Positions 51,052 to 58,570 of a stretch of 64,000 bases of DNA are shown here, one piece after another. The notes under the pieces were generated by a model that worked only from the letters and a program-made list of their open reading frames with translations, was not told the origin of the DNA and searched no databases. This stretch comes from Actinomycetota bacterium. GTDB lineage: Bacteria; Actinomycetota; Actinomycetes; Streptosporangiales; Streptosporangiaceae. The translations under genes and the position numbers were made by a program. The stretch spans positions 17,111 to 81,110 of the forward strand of contig DAHVAR010000181.1 in assembly GCA_027314515.1 (NCBI GenBank). The letters run 5' to 3'. How positions within the stretch are numbered: the first letter of the stretch is position 1; every line of letters starts with the position of its first letter.

Positions 51052-52752
51052 CTAGATTCCGGCGGCCAGCGGCACCCGCCACTCCACCTCGGTACCGCCG
51101 TCGGCCGCGGACGCGACCCGGAACGTGCCGCCGATCTTGACCGCCCGCTCCTCCAGGTTGCTCAGGCCGCTGCGACGGCCGCCTGCCTTGATACCGGACC
51201 CGTTATCACGGACGGTCAGCGCCAGCTCGTCCCCGGCACGTACCTGAACCTCCACCTTGCTGGCGCCAGCGTGCCTGGCCGCATTGGACAGGGCCTCGCG
51301 CAGTGCGCTCAGCAACTGGTCGCCGAGCGGATCCGGCACGTTATCGAGCCGGCCGTCCAGCTCGAGCGCCGGCGCGAAGCCCAGCGGACCAGCCATCTCG
51401 TCGGCGATCTCCAGGATCCGCGAACGCAGCCCGGGCCGCTCCTGGTGCCGGCCCTGGAGCGCGAATATCGACGACCTGATCTCCCTGATCGTCTCGTCCA
51501 GCGCGTCCACGGCGACGCTGACCCGCCGCGCCGCTTCCGGCGCGCCGATGAGCCCGACCGTGCCCTGCAGCGACATCCCGGTCGCATACAGCCGCTGGAT
51601 CACCAGGTCGTGCAGGTCGCGGGCAATCCGGTCCCGATCCTCGAAGACCGCGACCCGCTCGGCCTGGCGACGGTGCTCGGCCAGTTCCAGCGCGATCCCG
51701 GCCTGGCTGGCGAAAGTAACCAGCATGTCCGCGGCCGCGGGCGCCAACGGCATGGCACCAGGACGGCGTCCGGCGGTCAGCACGCCGCGGACGTTGCCGG
51801 TCGCGCCGAGCGGGACGAGAAGCGCCGGGCCCAGGTTCATCTTCGTCCTGGCCACATCGGCGACCCGGTCGTCGTCGGAGAAGTTGTCGACCTGCAGGAG
51901 CTCACCGGTGCGCAGCACGTCACCGGAAGCTGATCCCCTGGTCGGAACGGTCACGCCCAGCGATTGCGCGGCACCCGTCCCGGCCGCGTGCTCGTACCGC
52001 AACTGGCTTCGGTCGGCGTTCGGCAGCGCCAGCGCAACCAGGTCGGCGCCAGACATCTCCAGCGCCCTGGTAGTGATCAGCTCCAGCGCGTCGCTCACGT
52101 TCGCGCCGGATAGCAGTGACCTGGTCACTTCCGCACTCGCGGACAGCCAGCGCTGCTGTCGGCGCGCCTCGTCATAGAGCCGCGCGTTCTCGATGGCCAC
52201 GCCCGCGGCAGCCGCCAACGCGACCAGGACAGCCTCGTCTTCCTCGTCGAACTCGCTGCCGCCGCGCTTCTCGGTCAGGTACAGGTTTCCGTAGACCTCC
52301 TCCCTGATGCGGATCGGCGCGCCCAGGAACGATGTCATCGGCGGATGGCCCGACGGGAAACCCGACGAACGGGGATGAGCTCCGAGGTCAGCCAGGCGGA
52401 GCGGCTTAGGGTCGGTGATCAGCACGCCGAGCAGTCCGCGGCCCTCGGGCCAGTGATGGATCCGGCGGATCTCCTCCTCGGTCAGGCCCACCGGGATGAA
52501 CTCGGCTAGCCGCCCGCCCTCGCCGATGACCCCCATCGCCCCGTACTTCGCGTCGACCAGGGTGACGGCAGACTCGACGATGCCGCGCAGCACCTCTTCT
52601 ATGTCGAGATTGCCGCCAACCGCCACAACCGCCTCGAACAGCGCGTTGACCCGGTCTCGCGTTGCTAGCACAGCGTCGAGCCGGACTTGCAGTTCGGCGA
52701 GCAAGTCGTCGAGCCGCAGGGTAGGCAGCGACTGGGATCTGCGGGTGCTCAC
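51052..52752 (-). CDS. devS: GAF-GAF sensor histidine kinase, DevS/DosT-like
   Basis: A 566-residue soluble kinase with two GAF domains (about 45-195 and 215-360), a dimerisation H-box EDRDRIARDLHDLVIQRLYA (phospho-His H381) and an HATPase domain (LREALSNAARHAGAS, VRDNGSGI, SGLSNLEERA). The first GAF domain closely follows DevS, including GFPSGHPPMTSFLG; the His (H136) is at the position of the proximal heme ligand H149 of DevS, so oxygen/redox sensing through heme is likely. GTG 52752 has cggagcgccc upstream; ATG 52788 and a Cys-rich extension to 52926 are open but less likely. Confidence 0.87.
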   Translation of the reverse strand: MSTRRSQSLPTLRLDDLLAELQVRLDAVLATRDRVNALFEAVVAVGGNLDIEEVLRGIVESAVTLVDAKYGAMGVIGEGGRLAEFIPVGLTEEEIRRIHHWPEGRGLLGVLITDPKPLRLADLGAHPRSSGFPSGHPPMTSFLGAPIRIREEVYGNLYLTEKRGGSEFDEEDEAVLVALAAAAGVAIENARLYDEARRQQRWLSASAEVTRSLLSGANVSDALELITTRALEMSGADLVALALPNADRSQLRYEHAAGTGAAQSLGVTVPTRGSASGDVLRTGELLQVDNFSDDDRVADVARTKMNLGPALLVPLGATGNVRGVLTAGRRPGAMPLAPAAADMLVTFASQAGIALELAEHRRQAERVAVFEDRDRIARDLHDLVIQRLYATGMSLQGTVGLIGAPEAARRVSVAVDALDETIREIRSSIFALQGRHQERPGLRSRILEIADEMAGPLGFAPALELDGRLDNVPDPLGDQLLSALREALSNAARHAGASKVEVQVRAGDELALTVRDNGSGIKAGGRRSGLSNLEERAVKIGGTFRVASAADGGTEVEWRVPLAAGI

Positions 52753-53008
52753 GGGCGCTCCGGCGGAATCGATGAACGCTGTGATCATATGCTGGCCGGC
52801 CGGTGGCGTCACAGCCCGGCAATGTCCGCAGGCGTGACGGTGCCGACCGCTACCATAGCCGCCATCCGAGCCGCACCCGCATGAGTCGCAGCGGTACTGC
52901 TCCCAGCCGCAGCGCAGCCAGGTCACTGCAGAACTAGCAGGCTGGAAGCCAATTTAGCAGCTGTGCACGAACCGGTCGGCGGCAGCCTCCCGCTGGCCCG
53001 TGCCCGAG

Positions 53009-54172
53009 TCAGAGGCTGATGCCCCACTTTGCCGAGAGCTGCATAGCGACGGCCGCGACGGCGATGCCAATGGCGAGCGAGATAACCAGGCCCAGCCAGC
53101 GGCCAGGGCCTCCTGGTATCGGGCCGCCCGCTACCGGCCCGCCCCGCACTGGAACATCACGTACCGGCCCGCCGCGCACCGGGCCGTCTGCTCCCGGACC
53201 GCCGCGCACCGGGCCGCCGTGCATCGGACCGCCGCGCACCGGACCGCCGTGCACCGGACCGCCGTGCACCGGACCGCCGTGCATCGGACCGCCGCGCACC
53301 GGGCCACCTGGTACCGGGCCACCTGGTACCGGGCCACCTGGTACCGGGCCGCCGCGCACCGAGCCGCCCCGCATCGGACCGCCTGCTCCCGGCCCGCCCC
53401 GCATCGGACCGCCTGCTCCCGGCCCGCCGTGCACCGGCCCGCCGTGCACCGGGACGCCCCGCACCGAGCCCCCCCATACCGCGCCGCCCCGCACTGGAGC
53501 ATCACGCACCGGAGCGCGGCGCACCGGGCCATCCCATACCGGAGCATCACGTACCGGAGCACGGCGCACCGGGCCATCCCATACCGCGCCGCCCCGCACC
53601 GGAGCATCACGTACCGGAGCACGGCGCACCGGAATACCCGGCATCGGAACACCGCGCACCGGCGCGGTGTCGCGGTAATCCCACCGCTCGGAGAGCAGCC
53701 GCGGCAGGCGCGGCGCGTAGTTCAGTACGTGGATCGTCATCACGCCGAACCACAGGACGAACGATGCCTTGTGGAGGAAGAGCCAGGGCCCGCTCCTCGG
53801 CCCGGCCACGGCCGCCAGGATTCCGGTACTCAGCACCGCGACCGACGTCGTGATCACCAGCGGCCCGAGCAGCCGCAGGAGCGGAGCGGGCGGGCCCTTC
53901 CGTACGTAGGCCTTCGAGCCGGTGTAGTACCTGATGAACCGGTATCCGGTCGACGATATCTTCAGCAGCACCGGCCCGATCAGCAGCCCGCCGACAATCA
54001 CGTGCAAGACCAGTAGCTGGCGAATCTCGAGAACGGTGACACCCTCGACGGCGAACCCGAACAGCAGCAGCGCGCCGGTCATCGCGGTCAGGCGCTCGTT
54101 GCCCGCGACCCCGGCTGAGCCGGAGCTCCGCCGATGCCGCGGCATGTTCCGCGTGGTTACTGGTTGGGTCAC
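53009..54172 (-). CDS. Membrane protein (cytochrome b561-like helices) with a long 5-residue repeat domain
   Basis: A 387-residue protein. The N-terminal 165 residues form about four membrane helices with possible heme ligands H57 (LLVLHVIVGGLLIG) and H134/H148 (LFLHKASFVLWFGVMTIHVL). Residues about 171-360 are roughly 38 copies of a degenerate pentapeptide such as GGPV-R/H/M or RDAPV, rich in Gly, Pro, Val, Arg and His. A last helix (about 362-382) ends the protein. It lies downstream of the ferredoxin-like gene on the same strand, which suggests an electron-transfer pair. The repeat part has no recognisable fold. Confidence 0.75.
   Translation of the reverse strand: MTQPVTTRNMPRHRRSSGSAGVAGNERLTAMTGALLLFGFAVEGVTVLEIRQLLVLHVIVGGLLIGPVLLKISSTGYRFIRYYTGSKAYVRKGPPAPLLRLLGPLVITTSVAVLSTGILAAVAGPRSGPWLFLHKASFVLWFGVMTIHVLNYAPRLPRLLSERWDYRDTAPVRGVPMPGIPVRRAPVRDAPVRGGAVWDGPVRRAPVRDAPVWDGPVRRAPVRDAPVRGGAVWGGSVRGVPVHGGPVHGGPGAGGPMRGGPGAGGPMRGGSVRGGPVPGGPVPGGPVPGGPVRGGPMHGGPVHGGPVHGGPVRGGPMHGGPVRGGPGADGPVRGGPVRDVPVRGGPVAGGPIPGGPGRWLGLVISLAIGIAVAAVAMQLSAKWGISL
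53110..53660. repeat. 15-bp coding tandem repeat array (about 38 copies)
   Basis: Degenerate units such as accgggccgccgcgc, accggaccgccgtgc and accggagcatcacgc run without interruption for about 550 bp. Some neighbouring copies are identical (three units of ccacctggtaccggg at 53305-53350). All units keep the reading frame of the membrane protein on the minus strand. Confidence 0.9.
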
Positions 54173-54244
54173 CTGTCTCGTCCTATCTCGCCCGCCGCCG
54201 GTGCCGCGGCACTTCCCCCGTGGTTCCTGGCTGGCCTACCTGTC

Positions 54245-54589
54245 CTATCTTGGCGGCAACCGGTGCTGGGCCACTAACGTGTGCGGGGCCTTCACCAGCC
54301 GGAGCGCGAGTGCCGGGCACGCACTGACCGCGCGGCGGGCATGCGCTGCCAGACGGGGGACGCCGCCAGAGATGATCGGATAACCCCGTTCATCCAGTTC
54401 GATGAGCTCGGGTAGCAGATCGGCGCTGGCGGGCGGCGCTAGGCGGTGCCGCGGATGGCCGCCCGGCTTACCCGTGGTACCCGGTTGCGTGCTTGTGCCG
54501 GGGCTCCCGGCTGTCGAGCTGCCTGCGCCAGATCCGCCAGTGACGGCACCGCTGCTGCCACTGGTGGACGAAGTACCCCGATACGTCAT
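54245..54589 (-). CDS. Ferredoxin-like protein lacking most cluster cysteines
   Basis: A 114-residue protein. The last 60 residues follow the single-cluster actinobacterial ferredoxin pattern: LLPELIELDERGYPIISGG, VPRLAAHARRAVSACPALAL. In a normal member the segment before LLPELI carries C-x2-G-H-G-x-C; here it reads GGHPRHRLAPPASAD with no Cys, leaving only the Cys of ACPALAL. The first 45 residues are Ser/Gly/Thr-rich. Cluster binding is therefore doubtful unless the gene is damaged. ATG 54589 has caggacataac upstream; it overlaps the region of the preceding 49-residue frame's stop. Confidence 0.6.
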   Translation of the reverse strand: MTYRGTSSTSGSSGAVTGGSGAGSSTAGSPGTSTQPGTTGKPGGHPRHRLAPPASADLLPELIELDERGYPIISGGVPRLAAHARRAVSACPALALRLVKAPHTLVAQHRLPPR

Positions 54590-54590
54590 G

Positions 54591-54740
54591 TTATGTCCTG
54601 CCTGGAATCGCATGCTCGAACGCAGTGCCCAAGCCGAGCGAGGTTGCCGCAGCCCTTTCGGTGATCAACAGCGAGAGCTCCCTGACCCGGCCGAGCCGCT
54701 CGTGACGGCGGCGGGATGCCTGATAGACGTGCTCTCGCAT
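54591..54740 (-). CDS. 49-residue protein of unknown function, upstream of the ferredoxin-like gene
   Basis: ATG 54740 on the minus strand, with AAGGAG ten bases upstream, starts a 49-codon frame: MREHVYQASRRRHERLGRVR, then ELSLLITERAAATSLGLGTA and a short tail. The N-terminal half is very basic and predicted helical. Its stop (TAA at 54591-54593) is one base before the next ATG region, as expected for coupled genes. I recognise no family. It probably heads the operon with the ferredoxin-like and repeat-rich membrane proteins. Confidence 0.55.
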   Translation of the reverse strand: MREHVYQASRRRHERLGRVRELSLLITERAAATSLGLGTAFEHAIPGRT

Positions 54741-55046
54741 GCAGCATTCGCTCCTTGTCGTGGTCGCGTCCCTGGCTTGCGGGCCCGGCGATCCGCGGCT
54801 GGCCAGCTGGCCAGGCCAGGCACGTCCGGGCCATTGACGCGCTCACCTGGCTGGCGGTCGGCCCGCCAGCGGTACTCCAGCGGTACTCCAGGTACATCAA
54901 CCGTTACCCAGCATGCCCGGGCAGATCCTGATGAGCGGTTTAGGAAACGTTCAGAACTGGTTAACCATGATCATTTGATCCGGGCTTTACGGTCGGCTGG
55001 CGAAGGCGCCCGGTCGGTTCGAAGATGCGTCGTGGCCGGTCAGACG
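54741..55046. other. 306-bp intergenic region upstream of the 49-residue ORF
   Basis: No gene is supported. It has short direct repeats (gcggtactccagcggtactccagg near 54868-54892, ggccagctggccaggccagg near 54797-54816) and an A/T-richer stretch at 54940-54985 that is a plausible promoter for the minus-strand operon. The far end is the 3' side of the histidine kinase gene. Confidence 0.5.
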
Positions 55047-56432
55047 TCAGACAGTTCGTGCGCGGCCCATGGCCGTATGGCGCCGCTGGCCCCGGTCCTG
55101 CCGAGCCAGGGGCAGCTCAATGCTCACAGTCAGTCCGCCGCCTAGCGTATCGGACAGCCAGGCCCTGCCGCCGCTTGCGACCGTCAGCCGGTCGACGATC
55201 GCAAGTCCGAGGCCAGTACCGCCGCCGTTACTCGTGGCAAATCGGCGGAAGGCGACCTCCTGCTGCTGGTGGCTCATGCCTGGCCCGTTGTCGGCGACAG
55301 CGATCCTGGCCTTCTCGCCCGCGGCCCAGGCGGCGATGCGGATGCTGCCGCTAGGCGGCAGGGCGTCAAGGGCATTCGCGATCAGGTTGTCCAGGATCTG
55401 CTCGAGTTGTCCCTCCCCCATCCGCGCGGTGACCGGCTCGAGGTCCGCCAGCAAGGCGACGTCGCGTTCCTCGGCAGCCGGGCGCCAGGCAGCCACCCTG
55501 GTCCGGATCAGCGCGTCGACGGACAGCATGACAGGCTTGGTACCTGCATTCTCCGCCCGTGCCACCGCGAGCAAACCGTTGACCAGCCTGGACAGCCGGG
55601 CGATCTCGTCCTGCGCACCTGCAAGCTCGGCGGCCGCCGCCGCATCGCTGTCTTGGGCGAGCAGGTCGAGACGCAGCCTGAGTGCGGCCAGGGGCGTTCT
55701 CAGCTGATGCGACACATCGGCGATCGTTGCCTGATGGCCGCGCACCAGCGCCTCCAGCCGCGCGGCCATCAGGTTGAAGTTGACGGCCAGCTGCCTGACT
55801 TCGCTCGGGCCGGTACCGTCCGGCGACCGGGTGCTGAGTTCTCCGTCGCCGAGCGCCTGGGCCGCGCGCTCGAGTTCTCGCAGCGGCCCGCTCACCCACC
55901 TTGCCAGGCCGGTCGCGACCAGCGCGGCCGCGACCAGGCCGACGCTGGCGATCGTCGCGATGATGCCCCACAGCACCGCGATCCGGCCGTTGACCCCGGC
56001 CGTAGGCCGGGCCAGCACGACCGCGCCGGCGCTGCCCACCCGCCGGTCGCCTTTAACTGGCTCGATCACCACGTAGTAGTCATCGACCGAGTAGGCCGAC
56101 ATTCTGCCGGTCGCCATCGCAGGCCTGAGCCGGGCCTGCGCCAGCGCCGGTGCGAGCCGGGTACTCGCAACCGTCCGTCCCGCCGCGTTCACGACACTCA
56201 CCCGGTCACCAGCGACAGAGAGCTGGCGCACGGTGCGGTCAAGCGCCGGGCCGTGGTTGCCGTCGTCTAGCCATTCCTCGGCGGTATTGCCGAGCGTCGT
56301 CGCCGACGCGGCCGTCTCATCACGGAAGTCGTGCGTGTCCTGTCTCGCCGTGACCAGGCCGAGCGGCACCACGACGAGTCCGAGGACAGCTACAACCAGC
56401 GCCAGGACGGCGAGCACGATCCGCCGGGCCAC
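55047..56432 (-). CDS. HAMP-containing sensor histidine kinase
   Basis: A 461-residue classical membrane kinase: helix 1 (about 5-28), an extracytoplasmic sensor (30-150), helix 2 (about 152-176), HAMP (VSGPLRELERAAQALGDGEL), H-box VSHQLRTPLAALRLRL with phospho-His H242, and ATPase motifs ILDNLIANALDALP, VADNGPGM and GTGLGLAIVDRL. GTG 56432 directly follows the response-regulator stop (TGAGTG). The signal is unknown. Confidence 0.9.
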   Translation of the reverse strand: MARRIVLAVLALVVAVLGLVVVPLGLVTARQDTHDFRDETAASATTLGNTAEEWLDDGNHGPALDRTVRQLSVAGDRVSVVNAAGRTVASTRLAPALAQARLRPAMATGRMSAYSVDDYYVVIEPVKGDRRVGSAGAVVLARPTAGVNGRIAVLWGIIATIASVGLVAAALVATGLARWVSGPLRELERAAQALGDGELSTRSPDGTGPSEVRQLAVNFNLMAARLEALVRGHQATIADVSHQLRTPLAALRLRLDLLAQDSDAAAAAELAGAQDEIARLSRLVNGLLAVARAENAGTKPVMLSVDALIRTRVAAWRPAAEERDVALLADLEPVTARMGEGQLEQILDNLIANALDALPPSGSIRIAAWAAGEKARIAVADNGPGMSHQQQEVAFRRFATSNGGGTGLGLAIVDRLTVASGGRAWLSDTLGGGLTVSIELPLARQDRGQRRHTAMGRARTV

Positions 56433-57128
56433 TCACGCCTCGCCGAGCCGGAACCCCCGGCCGTAGACGGTCTCTATCAGGCCTGGCACGCCGAGCTTTC
56501 GGCGCAGTGAGGCCATGTGCACATCGAGGACCTTCGTCGGGCCATACCAGTGCGCATCCCAGGCGCTTTCCAGGATCTCGTGGCGGCTGACCACGCGGCC
56601 CGGATCAGCAGCCAGGCACTCCAGGATGTCGAATTCCTTGGGCGTCAGGAATATCTCAGTGCCCGATACAGTGACCCGGTGCGTGCGGATGTCGACCGTG
56701 AGCGGTCCATACCGCACCACGTCGCCTCCCGGCCGCATGCGCCGTAGCACTGCCCGGATCCGTGCCTGCAGCTCAGCCAGGCCGAACGGCTTGACTAGGT
56801 AGTCGTCAGCGCCGGCGTCGAGCGCCATGACCCGGTCCGGCTCCTCACCGTGCGCGGTCACCACGATGATGGCGGCATCACTGCGCTCGCGCAGCTTGCG
56901 ACAGACCTGCACGCCATCCAGGTCCGGTAGCTCGAGATCCAGCAGGACGACGTCCGGCTGACCCCATGCAAGCGCCTCGTTGCCAGTCGTCACGTGATCG
57001 ACCTGGTAGCCGCCCCTGGTCAGGCCACGTACGAGCTGCGCCGCAATGCTGGCGTCATCTTCCACGATCAGCACGCACGTGCCTAGATCGTCGGATTCAG
57101 TGCCTGACCCGGCCGCTGGCGCTTTCAT
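56433..57128 (-). CDS. OmpR-family response regulator
   Basis: A 231-residue regulator: receiver with VLIVEDDASIAAQL, D64 in VVLLDLELPDLDG, and DDYLVKPFGLAEL; winged-helix effector with LTPKEFDILECLAADPGRVV, VLDVHMASLRRKLG and ETVYGRGFRLGE. It is the partner of the kinase gene downstream. It lies outside the DosR-like island and no specific target site was found. Confidence 0.9.
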   Translation of the reverse strand: MKAPAAGSGTESDDLGTCVLIVEDDASIAAQLVRGLTRGGYQVDHVTTGNEALAWGQPDVVLLDLELPDLDGVQVCRKLRERSDAAIIVVTAHGEEPDRVMALDAGADDYLVKPFGLAELQARIRAVLRRMRPGGDVVRYGPLTVDIRTHRVTVSGTEIFLTPKEFDILECLAADPGRVVSRHEILESAWDAHWYGPTKVLDVHMASLRRKLGVPGLIETVYGRGFRLGEA

Positions 57129-57289
57129 GTCACCTACGGTAAGCGAAGGGGACGGTGGAATCCGCCAGATGCGGTGGGCTTGTGCTCGCTGCGGCCGGCA
57201 GCCAGCGCAGGGGTCGGCTCAGCGTGACAGCACACCCCTTCAGCCCCCGAGAAGACCGGACATAACCTCTGTAACCGCACCACACGAGT

Positions 57290-57324
57290 GGGCCCGACGC
57301 AGCCATTGGCCGCAGCTCGGGCCC
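57290..57324 (-). terminator. Possible terminator hairpin downstream of the oxidase pseudogene
   Basis: Arms GGGCCCGA and TCGGGCCC (8 bp) flank a 19-base loop. The site is just 3' of the minus-strand pseudogene. There is no T-run. Confidence 0.4.
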
Positions 57325-57353
57325 CCGACCTCGTTACCTAGGCCGGCGCCGGG

Positions 57354-58279
57354 CTAGGCGACGAGGTCGCCGGTTATCTCGCTCACAGTCCGGGCACCGG
57401 CCGGCATCATCGCGTGCCTGAGCTCGCCAGTCAGCTCGCTGAGCAGCGCGGCGACCCCCGCCCAGCCGCCCTGACCGGACTCGCCGCCGGCTGTAAGCGC
57501 CCACAGCACCGGCCGGCCCACGAAGACCGCCCGCGCACCGAGCGCGATGGCAGCCAGCACGTGCTCGCCGCGCCGGATGCCCCCATCGACATAAACCTCT
57601 GCCCCGCTGTCCCGAACCGCGGCAGCGATCTCGGGCAGCGCATCCGCGGTAGCCACCGCCTGGTCCAGCTGCCGTCCGCCGTGGTTGGACACCTGCACCG
57701 CGGCCGCGCCGGCCTCGGTCACGATGCGCGCGTCGTCGGCGCGCAGGACGCTCTTGACCACCACCGGCAGCCCGAAGACAGCGCGGAGCCAGCCGATCGT
57801 GTCGGCGGTCAGGTCGTCGGCCTTGTCCAGCGCCTCGCCCGGCAGCCCTGCCTGATCGACATTGGCCAGCAAGTACTCGGCCGGCACCGCGTCCCATACG
57901 CTCTGGCCGGCGCTGTAGCGCCGATCTGCTCGAAGGTCATCCCGGCGTTCATGGATACCGCCATCAGCGATCCGGCCGCAGCGGAGCCGCGGGCCGTCGC
58001 TGCCTCGCCATCGGCATGAGCAGCCCGGTGCAGCGCGGTCGGCGCGACGCAGACGGGCGTCGCTAGCCGCGTCCCGAGAACGATGTTTGCCGTCGAGACG
58101 GCTGAGGCGTCACGCAGGATCCTTGGCCGGAACCGGACCCGGTCCCATGCGCTGACGGCGGCAGCCGCGGCGATGCCCTCCGCCGAGCCCTGATTGAGGT
58201 ACTCGCTCACCGGCAGCGGCAAGCGGTCGGCGGCAGCCCGCCGCAGCTCCTCCATGCGCACACGAGGATCTTTCTGCAT
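57354..58279 (-). pseudogene. FMN-dependent alpha-hydroxy-acid oxidase/dehydrogenase, disrupted
   Basis: The N-terminal half (from about 58279: MEELRRAAADRLPLPVSEYL, VRFRPRILRDASAVSTANIV, LGTRLATPVCVAPTALHRAA) reads in one frame up to about 57905 and ends AGMTFEQIGATAPA. The C-terminal half (VVVKSVLRADDARIVTEAGA, VQVSNHGGRQLDQAVATADA, VYVDGGIRRGEHVL) reads in another frame to 57354. About 60 residues expected between them (the barrel part with FQLYV and TVD-x-P-V-L-G motifs) are missing. So a deletion plus frameshift inactivated the gene, unless the assembly is wrong here. Intact relatives oxidise lactate, glycolate or mycofactocin-linked substrates. Confidence 0.8.
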
Positions 58280-58474
58280 CGCGCCGGGCACCGCAACGGC
58301 CAGGCAGCCCCCGGCCAACCCCGGCATCGCGGTACCGGCAGCGAAAATCCGTTTGCGGCAGCTGCCAGCAGCATGCAAATGTAGCCCACCGGACGAGCGC
58401 GCCCGCGACGTGTTGCCAGGCGAGACGGCGCACCGGCCGGGATCGGCACAGCTCAGGCAGAAGGGAGGACGCAG

Positions 58475-58570
58475 ATGACCAAGGTTACGAACTTCACGCT
58501 GCCCTTCCCTACCTGCTGCCTGAGGAGTCTGCCTCGTGCCCGATCCGGAGCACCCATACCGGCGCGCTAA
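58475..58570 (+). CDS. Possible 31-residue leader ORF overlapping the RIO kinase gene
   Basis: ATG 58475, with gaagggaggacgcag upstream (a better Shine-Dalgarno than most genes here), opens a 31-codon frame, MTKVTNFTLPFPTCCLRSLP and a short tail, ending at TAA 58570, inside the RIO kinase coding region. It could be a translated leader that affects kinase translation, or a chance frame. No family recognised. Confidence 0.3.
   Translation: MTKVTNFTLPFPTCCLRSLPRARSGAPIPAR

Noticed and set aside
52753..52926. Cys-rich N-terminal extension of the DevS-like kinase (RCDSCGCGSDGG)
   Set aside because: DevS homologues start near the SLPTLRLDDLL region, and the extension has no convincing RBS; the cysteines are probably a chance reading.
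53019..53678. Plus-strand TGPPRTGPP repeat protein and a possible CRISPR array
   Set aside because: The 15-bp units are contiguous with no spacers, and the minus frame has transmembrane helices on both sides, so it is the real gene. No cas genes are present.
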